64,000 nucleotides of DNA from contig NC_135246.1 in the NCBI RefSeq assembly GCF_947623445.1, positions 15,049,856-15,113,855 on the forward strand. The letters run 5' to 3'. Origin of the DNA: Clavelina lepadiformis (Eukaryota; Chordata; Ascidiacea; Aplousobranchia; Clavelinidae). Both the position numbers and the translations under genes were made by a program. This document shows positions 11,804-23,879 of this stretch, piece after piece; the stretch's first letter is position 1; every line of letters starts with the position of its first letter. The notes under the pieces were generated by a model that worked only from the letters and a program-made list of their open reading frames with translations, was not told the origin of the DNA and did not search any database.

Positions 11804-12139
11804 GACTTTTTGGCATGAGGCCTAAGTCAAGTGACATTTCGGCGACAGCATGAGGTCTAACCATTTTTGTTATCATTGTTTTGATTTAGACAACCATAAA
11901 AGCTAAGCAATAACGCCAAAGAAATATACTGTGTTTTCTGATGAACTGCGGCAAAAGTATCCTTGTTTCAGAAAAGGACGTAATGATTTTGAAGCTGAAT
12001 GCATTACTTGTGCATATGCGTATAGTTATCCAAAAACATGTGATAAATTCTTTAAACGTAAAACTCTATTTGCATTGTACTAGCTGGCGAAATTGTCCTC
12101 TTTTTAGGCGATGAAAATATGGTAGGCCTACCGTTATAT

Positions 12140-13166
12140 GACGTCAGGCGCACATTTTTACTTGGTTAAATAACGTCATTTACGATCTAAAATTCTAAAT
12201 CCTTGTCTGCTTTTGCAAAACAAGTCTGGAGACTTACCTGTTGCAAAAGCAAATGCAGAATAGTCACGCGTTGTAACGTTTACAGAATGAAAATGTCCCA
12301 ATAAGTGACTCTTTTTTTCTGGTGTCAATCTTATGACAAAGAAAATGCGTCTCCTAGGCGGATCTGTTTGCATTTAGTCTCAACTTTAGCTCACGTGCTC
12401 TCATGGCGCACATTTTGTTTATTCATGCGTGACGCGAGTAGCAAAAGATAATAAAGAAACAAAAGTCAAAAGAAATGTCGGCTAACGCTAAACCAACTAA
12501 GGTGTCTATGGGTACAAAGTCAATTGATGTCAAAGAATCGGTTCACTGCGTGTAAGAAAACAAAACTTTAAGCTTTGCGTTTCAACAACCAAATAAACGT
12601 TTCAGTTGATATGATATGTTTGCTCAGCAAGTTTGCAATATTTTGGGTTAGGGATACGGTGAGGTAAAAGGTTGTATATATTTTTGTGTTTCTGCAAGCA
12701 AAGTGATCGTAAATAAACTTAATTAACGGCTGTACTTGTACCCAATAAGGCTATCAGCTTATAAGATGTGTAGAAGACATTACATTAGTCAGACTTTTGT
12801 AGAATATTGATATATAAACGATCAGTAGCAAAGATGTATTTTGTGAATGTAATTGCTGCAACGTTTCACAGTTTCAAGTTGACGGTAATTCGTTTGCATT
12901 GTTCTCTTTTCACGTTTACTGTTCGTCCGTTCCCCTTAATCTTTATAAATGTATATCGAGGTTGCTTTATGTGTTGCTTTAAGTTGGAAACTAAAAGCTG
13001 TTTTAGAGAAAAGGTCGGCTTTTTAATGCCAAAATATGTCAAAATAATTATAACATGTATATTTAACTAATATTATCTTTTACGACAACTTTGTTTACAG
13101 TTTCAGATGTAGAAGTATATACTTTCATGTAAAGTCGTTGATGTATAGATTTATTTATTAGGAAAT
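12140..13166. other. Intergenic stretch upstream of RING-TPR copy B
   Basis: No supported gene. An 87-codon plus-strand frame (12807-13070) is hydrophobic by composition but has no recognisable domain or splice partner. The end of this stretch holds TTTATTTATTAG at about 13150-13161, an acceptor-like site 5 bases before the ATG of copy B. Confidence 0.4.
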
Positions 13167-14718
13167 ATGAGCTCTAGCACGTCTAGTATGGATGGTGACG
13201 AAGTTACTTGTCCAATTTGTTTGGAAATGTTAAAGAAACCTATTCGCATGCTCTCATGTGGTCACAATCTGTGTCAAGTTTGTTTGGAAAGTCTTTGTGC
13301 AAGCTTTTCCTCTAATTTGAAGTTTGTTCAAACACTTATGTTTGCTTTAACTTCACAGTAGACACCTAACAACCAAAAATGGAAATCATTTACAGCGAAG
13401 TACTTTTGAAAACGTTGTTTGCAAAAACAACGTAGATGTCGTTTTGTTTCAGGTGCCCGACATGTCGTACAAGCATATCCCTGGGACCGAACGGAGTAGA
13501 AAGCATACCACGCAATCGTACGGTTGAAAACCTTATAGAAAGGCTATCATTAAGTAACATGGTATGATAGTTTCAACAAGTAACACGTTGATTTGTCTGT
13601 GCTTACACTCGAGAAACATTTTCCAGTCTCAAAGCCCTGTTATTTTGTAAGCCCTCAGGTCCAAGTATTTCTGTAGCATCGGCTGCCCAGCTTACCAGCC
13701 AAGAACTACTTCATATGGAAGGTCGGTCAATATCTAACAAATACCATTTACATGGACTTGGCGAAAGTGATCATAAAATAAAATGTTTGCTTCTATTCTA
13801 CTTTGTTTTACTCTTTTCACTTTGCGACGCTTACTCTTACATTTGCATTGTATATAAAGCTTATGTGAAATAATTTCAGGCGTGGCGCTAAGAGACAAAA
13901 ATGAGAAAAGATACGATGACGCAATATACATGCTGCAACGCATCATTCTTTCTGTGGAAAACTACTACAAAGTTAAGTACATGATACATTTACTAGAATG
14001 TCTCTTGGAAAAAAATGCACTGGATGTGGCAGAAAAGGTCGGTATGGATATGACAGTAATCGTAGAATCTGAATATTTTACGTCAGAAGCAAAAGAAGTT
14101 TGTGGAAAATTGCAGAGTACCTTGTTCAACCAGGCAAAGTCATTTGTGGAAAAAAATTATAAGATATCTATTCTTTTAATTCGATGTTTGTTTACATTTG
14201 GCACAAAACTTTATGATAGCGAAATGAGAGTTAACAAACTTTACGATATTTCAATTATATTAACGGCAATAGCAAAAAAAATCAGGCACATCCAAAATTT
14301 TAATGAGTTTCATGGCCAACTACCATTTATGGAAAAGCTTGTTGATGAAATTACAAAGCAAAACGATTGTAGCTTTAAGCATAAAGCTATAAAGTTGGCT
14401 TTTACGTTTTTAAATTTTAGCTCATGCTGCAACGCCACAAAATTATTTAATCGAGCAATTGAGTTTTCATCACAAGGTATTGGAAATATGAAATTAATGT
14501 TTGGAGATTCAGCTAAAAATTATCGCGTTTACGGTTCGCTCTATCACAATCTTGGAGTCGCTTACCGTGACATGAACCAACTGTTAGATGCGCAAAGAGC
14601 TTATTTACTTGCTCAAGAATTCAAAGAAAATGCAACTGACTGGATAAACAATGAAAGCAAGCAAAACAGCAAGTCTGGCACAAACAATGCTTTAGCTTCC
14701 GTACAAACTATAGGTTAG
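13167..14718 (+). CDS. RING finger-TPR protein, copy B
   Basis: Exons 13167-13321, 13453-13561, 13652-13721 and 13880-14718 give 390 residues. Intron phases (2, 0, 1) match copy A, and exon 3 is 70 bases long in both. The RING has CPIC, CGHNLCQVC and CPTC. A conserved link ends QLTSQELLHMEG, compared with QLTTQELIHME in copy A. The helical/TPR part is diverged but alignable (RYDDAIYMLQRII; IEFSSQGIGNMK; YHNLGVAYRDMNQ). It lacks the Ser/Pro/Arg-rich tail of copy A and ends soon after the last TPR. The RING exon is almost identical in DNA sequence to that of copy A over 99 bases. A ubiquitin-ligase role is inferred from the RING. Confidence 0.85.
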
Positions 14719-15062
14719 AATCGAGTCCTTGACACTGGACCATGATTTATATAAAACATTAGTTAATGGAAAGTTTTGCTGATGGTGCTGCATAACAATT
14801 ATAGAAAAGGCTTAAACTAAATGTCTTAAAATATTTTGCGGGTTTATATCAAAATATACAATACCTAATAATTGAAACTTAATAATACTGAAGCACTTGA
14901 TTACGCTGTTTTGCGTTGTTTGATTCTATACGTACTTTAGCATGAAGTTATATAGTTACTGTAATCGTCTTGGCTTATATGTATGTAATTTTAAAGATTT
15001 CTTGATCTCCGTAATTTCATCTTGAATTCTACCATTGATGTGTTTTTTGTCATGGATGGATC

Positions 15063-15371
15063 CAGAGTTGCAACCGGGCCTTATATTTTAACTCGACTCC
15101 AGTCCGAACTCGACATTTAACTTGAAGCTGGATGTAGGACGAAAATTAAATTGTACCGAATGATTAAAACGTCATATTTTTATATCATCCTTTTCTAAGT
15201 TGTTCTCTGCGGTAATTTTTAGATCCCTATTTGCGCATGCACATCGGTGCAAAAAAAGTGAAATTGCAACGCAAATGCGGCAGAATGTGATTATGAGTTT
15301 GAGCCCGAATATGGCTCAACTCTTTTTCAAATTTAGCCGACCCGAAAAACCCGGCCCGACTTGCAACTCTG
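15063..15371. mobile_element. hAT-type non-autonomous element
   Basis: The inverted ends are CAGAGTTGCAACCGGGCC on the left and, reverse-complemented, CAGAGTTGCAAGTCGGGCC on the right. The flanks GATGGATC (15055-15062) and CATGGATC (15372-15379) differ at one of 8 positions, consistent with an aged 8-bp hAT target duplication. No transposase coding is present. Confidence 0.75.
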
Positions 15372-16839
15372 CATGGATCGTTTTTTCAGTTATTCATAAC
15401 TTAATTCGTTTGAATTTATTTTCTTCTTATATTTTATAATGACCTTTCTCTACAAATGTGTGTAGCATCACCCGCCTTTAACTTGTGCAATGCTACAAAT
15501 ATCTCTTTTCATTTTTATGGTTTATCGCTAATTAATTTTCTTTACAAACAGGCTTGCCTCAAATAAACATAAAAATACTTTCTGTTTCCCTATGTCGTGC
15601 ATTTTATTGATAATCCAGCAGCATTTAGTTTACATCCAGCTCGCTTAAAAATTAATAACAACGACTATTGTTAGAAAAAAAAGTACATGAGTTATTGCTG
15701 GTGTATATTCAAGGATATTTTGAACACGAACCCGAACGTTCGGTTGGTACTTCGTCATTTTCATTGCTCTGAAAATCCCGACTTTATTCGAGATTTTATT
15801 TTTTACTTCTATAGAAACAAAGGAAGTGTTTTTATTGCTGGAGTAGTTGTTTTAAAAGCAGCGTTAGGATAAAATTGCTTCCTAAAATTTGCTGTTAATC
15901 ATTATAAGACTAATTCTTTCGAAGCGCATAGTTTGGTTATAAGCTTGCTTACGTTGGTGCTACGTGGGACCCTGTTTAACACCTGACGATAAATAAGCTC
16001 CGTTCCACTCTTACAACAAACAAAGAATAGATAAAAGACGATGAGCTACTAAGAAAAGCGTTTAACCGTTACCAAGTATGAAATTGCTGTTAAATAATAA
16101 AAAAATGAGAAAAGCGATTTAATCGAAATGTGCATGTGAAGCTTAGAAGGTAAGAAAACGACAACGGTCGATGCTCATCAAACCTATAAACAAATACAAT
16201 CATATTTTAATGTGCAAACTTTATATTCCACTATTTGCTACCAGGCAGTTGCTTTTATACGCAGTTTACCTGTTGTAGATTTTATATACTATGCACAGAG
16301 TATAAGCCCATTTCATGCGCAGCGTCGTAATGATTTCAGTTAGTGACTTGACTCGAATCGGAGTCAATTTTTGCATAATATTTCATATAACTCGAGTCCC
16401 TTTCTCAAAAATTCCATAAATAACTTGACTTGTTTCCAATCAGTTCTTCACTCAGGTTTCGGCATCAAAAATAAAACTTTTTTTTGTCCAAACACATTAA
16501 CTGTAATTCAAAATGAGGTTTGTTAGTTTACGACCGATTATGCCACACGAGGTAGCAAAGCGAAGCAAAGTGCAAAACTTTTAAACGTTTGTATTTGACA
16601 GAAATCGTAGTTTTGCTTTCTTTTTATGAGTTGGATTCAGACAATATCAACTTACTTGACTTAATTGGGTATGTGGCAAGTTTTCAACATTTTCAAGAAT
16701 CAAATCAAATTTCAATATTGTACCAACTCAACGTACTAGTAGGTCTGAAGCATGACAGATCTCTTACGTATTACTAGGGAAACTCAGTATAAGCTAAACC
16801 TATATAAGGGGCAATAAGAAGCAATTGCGTAATTTGTAG

Positions 16840-17325
16840 TAGCGTCTATCCAACTCAAGTCGAGGAAAGCCTCATTACCAAGGTGAAACGTTTAGTTGTT
16901 GATGCTGTATCCACAAAGGTCCAGATGTGGCAGGAAAGGCTTGCAACCAAACCCACAACAAGCAGCATGGAACTTGCTGCAACAGAAACGCTACGTTCAG
17001 GTGCTGTCAATGACGTAGAAACACTGTTACAACTTAACAGCCTGCGAGTAGTTATAGTCAATGCCAGGTGTCGATGCTTTATGCTTCAGTTACGTGCGGT
17101 CAACTTCGTCAAACATTGTAAAACCTGTTAGAGTACCAAAGCCTCGATACAAAGCGCACTTTCCAGGACCTGTCGGGTTTCTACAACAAGGCATATGTGA
17201 TGCACAAGGCTCAAAACGTGTGACGGCAAGGTTACACAAAAAAGAGGAAAATAAATTTCCAATACCATCACTTTCTTTTGAAGTAAAAATGTCTTCAATG
17301 TGGAAAAATATACTTTTGTTATAGC
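16840..17325 (+). other. Coding-like segment of unknown family
   Basis: Two overlapping plus-strand frames look more protein-like than their surroundings. The first is open from about 16843 with KVKRLVVDAVSTKVQMWQER and a Leu-rich end; the second (17061-17324) carries VKPVRVPKPRYKAHFPGPVG. The shift from one frame to the next could be a splice join at AG|GTGTCG (about 17066) or decay of an old coding copy. I recognise no family. It may be a broken gene or transposon fragment. Confidence 0.25.
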
Positions 17326-18341
17326 ACTCACAACTTTAAGTGGACTCAATACTTTTCTCGAGTGTTTGGGAAAACTTCTCGGTATTACTCAATTGAACGT
17401 AAGTTTCCTAGACATTATACTCTTGACCAACTAACAGTTCAATGATATCACAACAATGCGTCACATTGGTGTTTTGATACTTTTAAGAGTGTTTAGATTG
17501 AATCTCTGTATATAGAATTTTTTGCTAGAAAAACGCCATTTTTACCATATACCATGTTTTTGTTTGATGGCTTCCTCTTGTCTTAGATTCTCTTTTGAAA
17601 TCGCTATAAAATACGATGGCATAATTTTATTTAATCTGTCCAAGTCTTCTGCAGCTTTCTTATGTTGATATCTTAGATAAATAATTAATTAATAACGATT
17701 TTGCCCCTTTCCAACTACACGTTTTATCTGTAGGCCTACAATTGTTCTGCTCTGCCGTGGCTATGCTTTGGCGAACCACTTAAAGTACATGTAACTTTGC
17801 TTCATAACTTGACAATCAGACTGTAATTTATACTTATAAATCAGTCGTATACCGTTGCAGGCCAATAACCAAGTTTCAAAAATTTCAAGTTTATGGTTTA
17901 CTCTTTACAGCGTCAACCTGATTTTAATAGAAGTCCTCTGGGTAAAAATATACTTTTTTAATGTTTATTTCTTAAATTTTGACTCTGTAACTTTATGTTC
18001 ACTTTGGCAAAAGTACCAAGCTGCTTATGTTGAAGTTGTTTATCTACGTAATTACAATATACGAGAATTAAGCGTTTAATATAAAAATAATTAAGCTACA
18101 AAAATAAAATCCATTTAAAATTTTTTATCTCTATACTTATTGAAACCACTATATATCATAGCGTATAGATTATATTTTAGCATTATAACAAATGAAACAG
18201 TTGATCAAAACTTTGAATACGAAGCAATTTAATGCGCACTTGTAAGAACACAGTTTACGACAGTCACAGCAATGATAAAACATACTGTAAGAGGTAACAA
18301 AAGGCGGCAATAATGGCATCAGCTGACAGTGTCATACATTT

Positions 18342-21300
18342 CTACTGGTATTTATGTCTGTGGTATTTTTTCAATATGCCTAACAGCCCACCGCACAACG
18401 CCCCAATAACCAAACCGGCAAATCCTCCAAATTGTCCAAAGATTTGTCCTATGCTCATGCCTATTTCTGCGCCTGATAAAGCACCACTGATCCCAGATAT
18501 AACCGTTTTTGAAACAGTTGTAATTTTTCTGACCACAGCCATACTTTGTTTTTTCTGTTAAAAAAAATTTTTGTACAGCTGTTTCGAAACATCTTAGTTA
18601 ATAATTTCTCGGGTAACAGTATACAAAAAATTATGGTTTCTTTTTAATGAAACACGTGTTTTAGAAGAAGTTAAAAAGTGATTTACTTTTCAAGAAAGAT
18701 TAAACAAACATACGGTTTTATGATTGCTTAATGATATTTCAAAGTATCAATGCTATATGGAATGGAGTTGGTAATCAGTCTTACAGTTACCTTATTTCTT
18801 TTATTTCTTTGCAGAACTTCTTTGAAATGGAGTTGAATTCCGTTTTCCAATTCATTGTAAACTCTATGGAAGTCACGTGCAATAGCATACGAGTAAGACT
18901 CGTCTAACCATTTTAGTGCTGTAGATTTCGCCTCGTCATGCATTGAATGCAGATGCTTCTTTTTAATGTATTGATTTTCTACCTAAAACAAACTTTTAAG
19001 TTGAGCATTGTGAGAACATGCTTCATCAAACATGTAGAGCAAGTTTTTTGATAGTTAGGTAAAAGTAACTTGCAAAAACCTTATTACACAGCTTGATCGT
19101 AGTGCCCTATACTTTAAAAAAATGTAACAAAATAGGCAGGTGTGACCTATCATAAGCCTATATCTACCAATGTGTGTTAAGATTTCTGACATAAGTCTGG
19201 AATATCTTGAAAAAACTTTTGTAACTGTTATAGTGAAATGTTTGCATACGGAAAACTACAAAAGCTAGCTGACTTTGGTTTGTTGGGTAATGCTAAACAA
19301 GTTACCTCATTCATTTTATTTTGGTAGTACTCCTGTCCCTCCAGAGCGCGACGAAGCAAGTCACATTGTTTCAATATCTATACATAAAACATATATAATA
19401 TAGCCTACACGCCTTATGGGTGAAATTTGATTATCGGTAGGGGTGACATCGTATCAAAGGTTCGCTATGATCAGTTTAATTGTTAGGGTTTGAGTCAACT
19501 TGTTGTCAACATAAAAGATTTATTCTGTTGCATAGTAAAATTAAGCAAAGCATTTTTACCATTTCTAATTTTTCTGACAGATGTCTCAGGCAAGCCAAAG
19601 ACATGCCACTTTCCATTTCACCTTGAATTTGTTTGAAATTTGCTGATATTCCGTTTGTGTAAGATCTAGCAAACCATTCAAGAGCGGGTGACTCGTCGAA
19701 TATTCTTTGAATTTGTTGAACGTAGGAACGTACCTACGTATAGATAAAGTTTAAGCAAATAAGTATGAGAAAGCTTACACGATACCTTGAAAAGCTAATA
19801 ACGTTTTGGAATTTGGTAAAGATTTTATTACGGTAAATTCCTAAACATTGTCCGTTTTGAAGGTAGCTACAAAGCCTATATGTGTTGGCGTTCTTGCCAA
19901 ACGCCAAAAGTGGAACTTGTATAAGGGTGTTTTTTGTTCGAGATTCCGTGGGATGAGCAAAGGATGAAAAGTATTAACTGATATCGGCATACGATTTTTA
20001 GTTTAATTTAACCTTCATATTTACACATGTTTAGTATTTTATAAAACGACGTACATATGCTGACATCCGTTATTGTCTTAACTACATGTATGAAGGTGCT
20101 CTGATCTACAGTAAAATGTAAACTTTCGGACTATATATATTAAATTTCCTTTCAAACATCGCCCAGTCTAAATGAAATAACTGGTAACTAACACTTTACC
20201 GGTATTTAGCCTTCGTCTTGACTTGCGCCATTCATGAGGAAAAGCACCTAATAGATTGTGAGGTGGGGTAATGTTTGAAACGGTTTGGTAGTGAAAAATA
20301 TCTTATGTTAATAATTCGTTTCTATAATAATTACAAAAGTGTTAGGAAGTGATCCGTCGACCTCTATACAAACAAAAACAGTCACAAAGCAACCCCAAGG
20401 AAACAAAATTTACAAAATCAAAACACAAATCCATTTCTGACATCTATTTGTAGTGAACTGCGATCAATATAAAAAAAAATATACAAAGAATATCAAGTTT
20501 TTGTTAGTTCATTTAAAGTTTTAAACGCTCATGCTGGTCACCTTTTTTTCTTCATTTCTTTGCAGAATTTGTCGCAAACAAAATTTGATTTCATTTTCCA
20601 GTTCATCTTTAATTCCATTAAAGTCGACACTTATTTCATTTGAGTAACACCCGTCAAAAGTTTGATGTGCAATTGACCTCCACAGGATATGATAGTCTGT
20701 TAGCTGAGTGTCGTTAATTGACCTCTTTTCTATACCCTGTTGAGCATTTTTAAGTTAAAATCGTTGATGCAATTTTTTCGAGTGACTGATTGTTTGCAAA
20801 CCGAAATACGCAAATACATTACGCAGCTTCTTTAAACTGCTAAAAGTTACCTCATTCATATTTCTTTTGTAGATCTGTAGTGCTACCGCTTTAAGTGTCC
20901 GAGCTTGACGCAACAAAGTTATTTTCTGTGAAGATTTATAATAATTTAGTTCATTATTTTTGAAAGTATAATCGTTGCCTGGAAAAAATGAAATGAAAAT
21001 ACTTATAAAAAACTGTGCAAAAACTATGTTCTTTCATTTAAAGCATGAGTTATAGCGCTTTTCGGAATAAAGTGCTGTATACTTAGTTTAACACATACCA
21101 AAATATACAGTAATTATTTTATCACTTTCCATTTTGGCACTGTCCTACTAACATGATACACAAACCTTATTAGTGTGCATGGTCCAGCTGGATGAATAGA
21201 ACGAAAAGTGTTATCGTGTCACGAGAATATCTTTACGCACTTGTTTTAAGAAGCACTGTATTTTAATGTTATATAATCCAATTTTAAGGCACTAGTTTGT

Positions 21301-23581
21301 GGTGTAGTTTGTTATTGCGTAGTAATATTTTACAATCTTGGTTACAATCGATACTAATTGGTTACAATAAATTGAACGAAAAGTGTAATCGTACAGGTTA
21401 GTGAGAAAGAAATACATCGAAACCCGTTTTTATCTGATAACCTGAGGTCGATCCGCTGCAGAGTAATTAAAACCGGCACGGAATGTAGATATAGTAATCA
21501 TTGCACTTGGTGACTATACATGCAGTATAGTATATAAGCATAAGGAAACGTCACAGCAGTAAAGTTTGTGTTAAAAACCTTGTGTTTTCCGACACTTTAA
21601 CGTACTGATAAGCCTTTACCCGTTGCTGCAAACTCATTATTTATACGTTTTAAGCTCAAATTACATCACTTAACATTTTGTGGTGATCGATTTTCCTCAG
21701 ACAGGGTAGAGCAATTTGCCCCCAGCTGGAGAGCGCAGTTCAAAACAGAAAGCTAATAAGCGTTTTGAAACTTGTAAAAAACCTTTTTTAGCAGAATAAT
21801 ATATCTATATATACGTACAAATTTTCAATTTATGATGTGAACACTAATCTAAACAAGTCTGCAGTAAACGTATAAAGTTTTAGCTGTGTTATGTTATACC
21901 TGTAAACAGCGCTATACAGGCTATGTTGCATGTGCTTTTTGTACGCGTTTCCGTGACATATTTTTCCTCCTTTGAGGACCAACTGCGCCACCTACTTTTC
22001 GGTTATTTCTGTGTAAACCAGTAACTGATGCTGTGTCTTCAAATCACTGCCCGATTTAGTCTAAACATGTAGTCAGCCTTACTTGACAGTTGCTTTCGTT
22101 TCTTCGTTGAACCTCTTGATAATAGCAATTAATATCTTTTTCCAATCCTTGCCGAATTCTGTGAAAATCCCCTGACATCTCTTCAGAATATACTTCGGCA
22201 AACCTGTTCAGCGCTTGCGTTTTTGCTCTAAGGTGCATGAAATGAAGTCGATTTTCTTCGATATAATTATTCTCTATCTAAGTTATAAGACATAAAGTGT
22301 TTTTGTGAAAACATTGTAATCGGAATACTGTCAAATCAGTTTTTCATATTAGGCCAACTAATAGTGACATCCTTCTATACACACTTTTTACTTATAGTTG
22401 CTTAAATGTGTACTCGATACATAACTTTAATTTATCAACAGCGTATGTTGCAAGTCGAACATTAATCTATCAGCAGAACTTTTTACCTTGTCCATCTCGT
22501 TTTCGTAAAGCTCTTTTGCGTGTCGTTTTTTATGTAGTATTTCCTCCACAAACGTTTGCCTCTGTCAACAGGCAATAATGTAACTATAAGATTTTTTAAT
22601 GTTCCTGGTTGTTTTTTAAACAATTTATCATATAAAGTCTTCTACTTACATAACTTTGAAAAAAATAATGGTTATTTGTATAAACACTTATGAACAAGTT
22701 TTTCTTAAAAAGATAACAGACCAACAAATAAGGTTATGTAGGTTCTGGACTTGGTTAAAAGTATTGTGATCCATGGCTCTACTTTTGGTTTTACTTTAGA
22801 TTAGATGTAAAACAATAGAATAATGGGATGTGTTGTATTTCATAGAAAAGTTTCAACGAGAGATATAACCTCTTTACTGAACAAATAGCATCTGCACAAG
22901 AACTGTTAAAATCTTGCAAATATCTTTAAAGCTTGACTTATCTTTGCATAAAACAGTAATAACTGCAAAACCCTTTTTGTTCAAAGCTGCAGTGTATATA
23001 AAGGTCATTCTAAACGCTACCGTATTGGTTGGTTTCCATTGGACCAGCTGCTTTCCGTTTTGCTGGTTTTGGGTGTAACAGTTAGGCGAAATCGAAGGTA
23101 AATAAAACTCTTCAAATCTTCTATGTGTGCCAGTGGGTGATCTGTAGTTTCGTTGGTCACCAGTCTGGACCCGTGGTTGCCCAGGTGGTCTCGGAAGGTA
23201 TCGACCGCTATACTGCTAATGACAGTTTATAAATATAGTTCAATATTAAGGAATGAAAAATTGAAAACATTAATATTATACAGTTTTCATAAGAACCTAG
23301 TGTGTAGTCTAAATGTTTAACAAATGACTAATAATTCTACTGTATGAAAACATTTTGACACATCTTATCTGATACCAAAAGGAAAAAAATTGAGGAGCTT
23401 TTTTCCAAATATTAAAACTCAAATACACCTAAAAACATACCTTAAGCTGTTATTAAGCGGAAATACTTATAGCTTATGATTTTACATCAATGAACAATAT
23501 GCAACAACATATAATCAAAAGAAAGAATAATAATTTTAGGTAGCAGATAACATTTATTTAAGCAAATACCTTTTTGTCCAT
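18342..23581 (-). CDS. Modular helical protein with C-terminal glycine zipper (atlastin/GBP middle-domain-like), long paralogue
   Basis: Exons in transcript order: 23570-23581 (MDKK), 23021-23212, 22487-22561, 22083-22277, 20851-20925, 20542-20736, 19560-19733, 19306-19377, 18791-18982, 18342-18554. All joins are phase 0 and every exon is a multiple of three; about 464 residues. An Arg/Pro/Gln-rich N-terminus (YLPRPPGQPRVQ) is followed by exon pairs: a 24-25-residue helix ending (Y)xxxMxE/K, then a 58-65-residue helical exon with the pattern ALxxF...DFHRI...LExxI...RNxxK. This resembles the three-helix-bundle middle domain of atlastins and GBPs, but no GTPase G motifs are present in the exons read. 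The last exon is a Gly-spaced hydrophobic segment (GALSGAEIGMSIGQIFGQFG), a glycine zipper sitting where atlastins carry their membrane hairpin. A membrane-associated scaffold is inferred. The nearest relative is the gene at 25322-27063. Confidence 0.7.
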
Positions 23582-23879
23582 TTTTGTGAAGTGAAAGAAC
23601 TCTTTTTGCTTGTATTACAGGTTTCTCATAGCAAGACGCCAATTTATTAATAACAGAATAATTTACTTACGCTGAAATAAATTTAGAATAGTCTGAATAA
23701 GTACACAAAGAATCACGTTCATATATAAGTTATATTTATTCAATTGCTAACTAACTATCTTATTAGTCGTATTCCACTCGGCGTTGTGGGTTCACATTTC
23801 AAATTTTGTAAAATTGTTCAGCCGGTGATATTATTCCGTTCATGGTGTTACCGGCGCCCATCTCTAAAACTAGTCAAAA

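Larger units (their letters stand above)
10811..12129 (+). mobile_element. Composite hAT-like DNA transposon, internally deleted, with nested insertions
   Basis: The ends are perfect inverted copies of AGGCCTACCATA. The element is flanked by the direct repeat ACCGTTATAT (10801-10810 and 12130-12139), as expected for a target-site duplication of 8-10 bp. A second, homologous left end (GGCTACCATATATCCTCTTTT) starts near 11366, so two related copies are joined, the left one truncated. Near 11912-12080 the plus strand encodes a hAT-type N-terminal fragment: TPKKYTVFSDELRQKYPCF, then EAECITC, the pattern of the zinc-binding head of hAT transposases. No catalytic core is present, so the element is non-autonomous. 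Two further small elements sit inside it (11107-11309, 11517-11803). Confidence 0.75.
14719..18341. other. Long intergenic stretch with a MITE and unassigned open frames
   Basis: Contains the hAT-type element at 15063-15371 and the coding-like segment at 16840-17325. The rest is AT-rich, with short frames that fail to suggest exons. It probably holds the 3' UTR of RING-TPR copy B and the downstream flank of the minus-strand modular gene. Confidence 0.45.
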
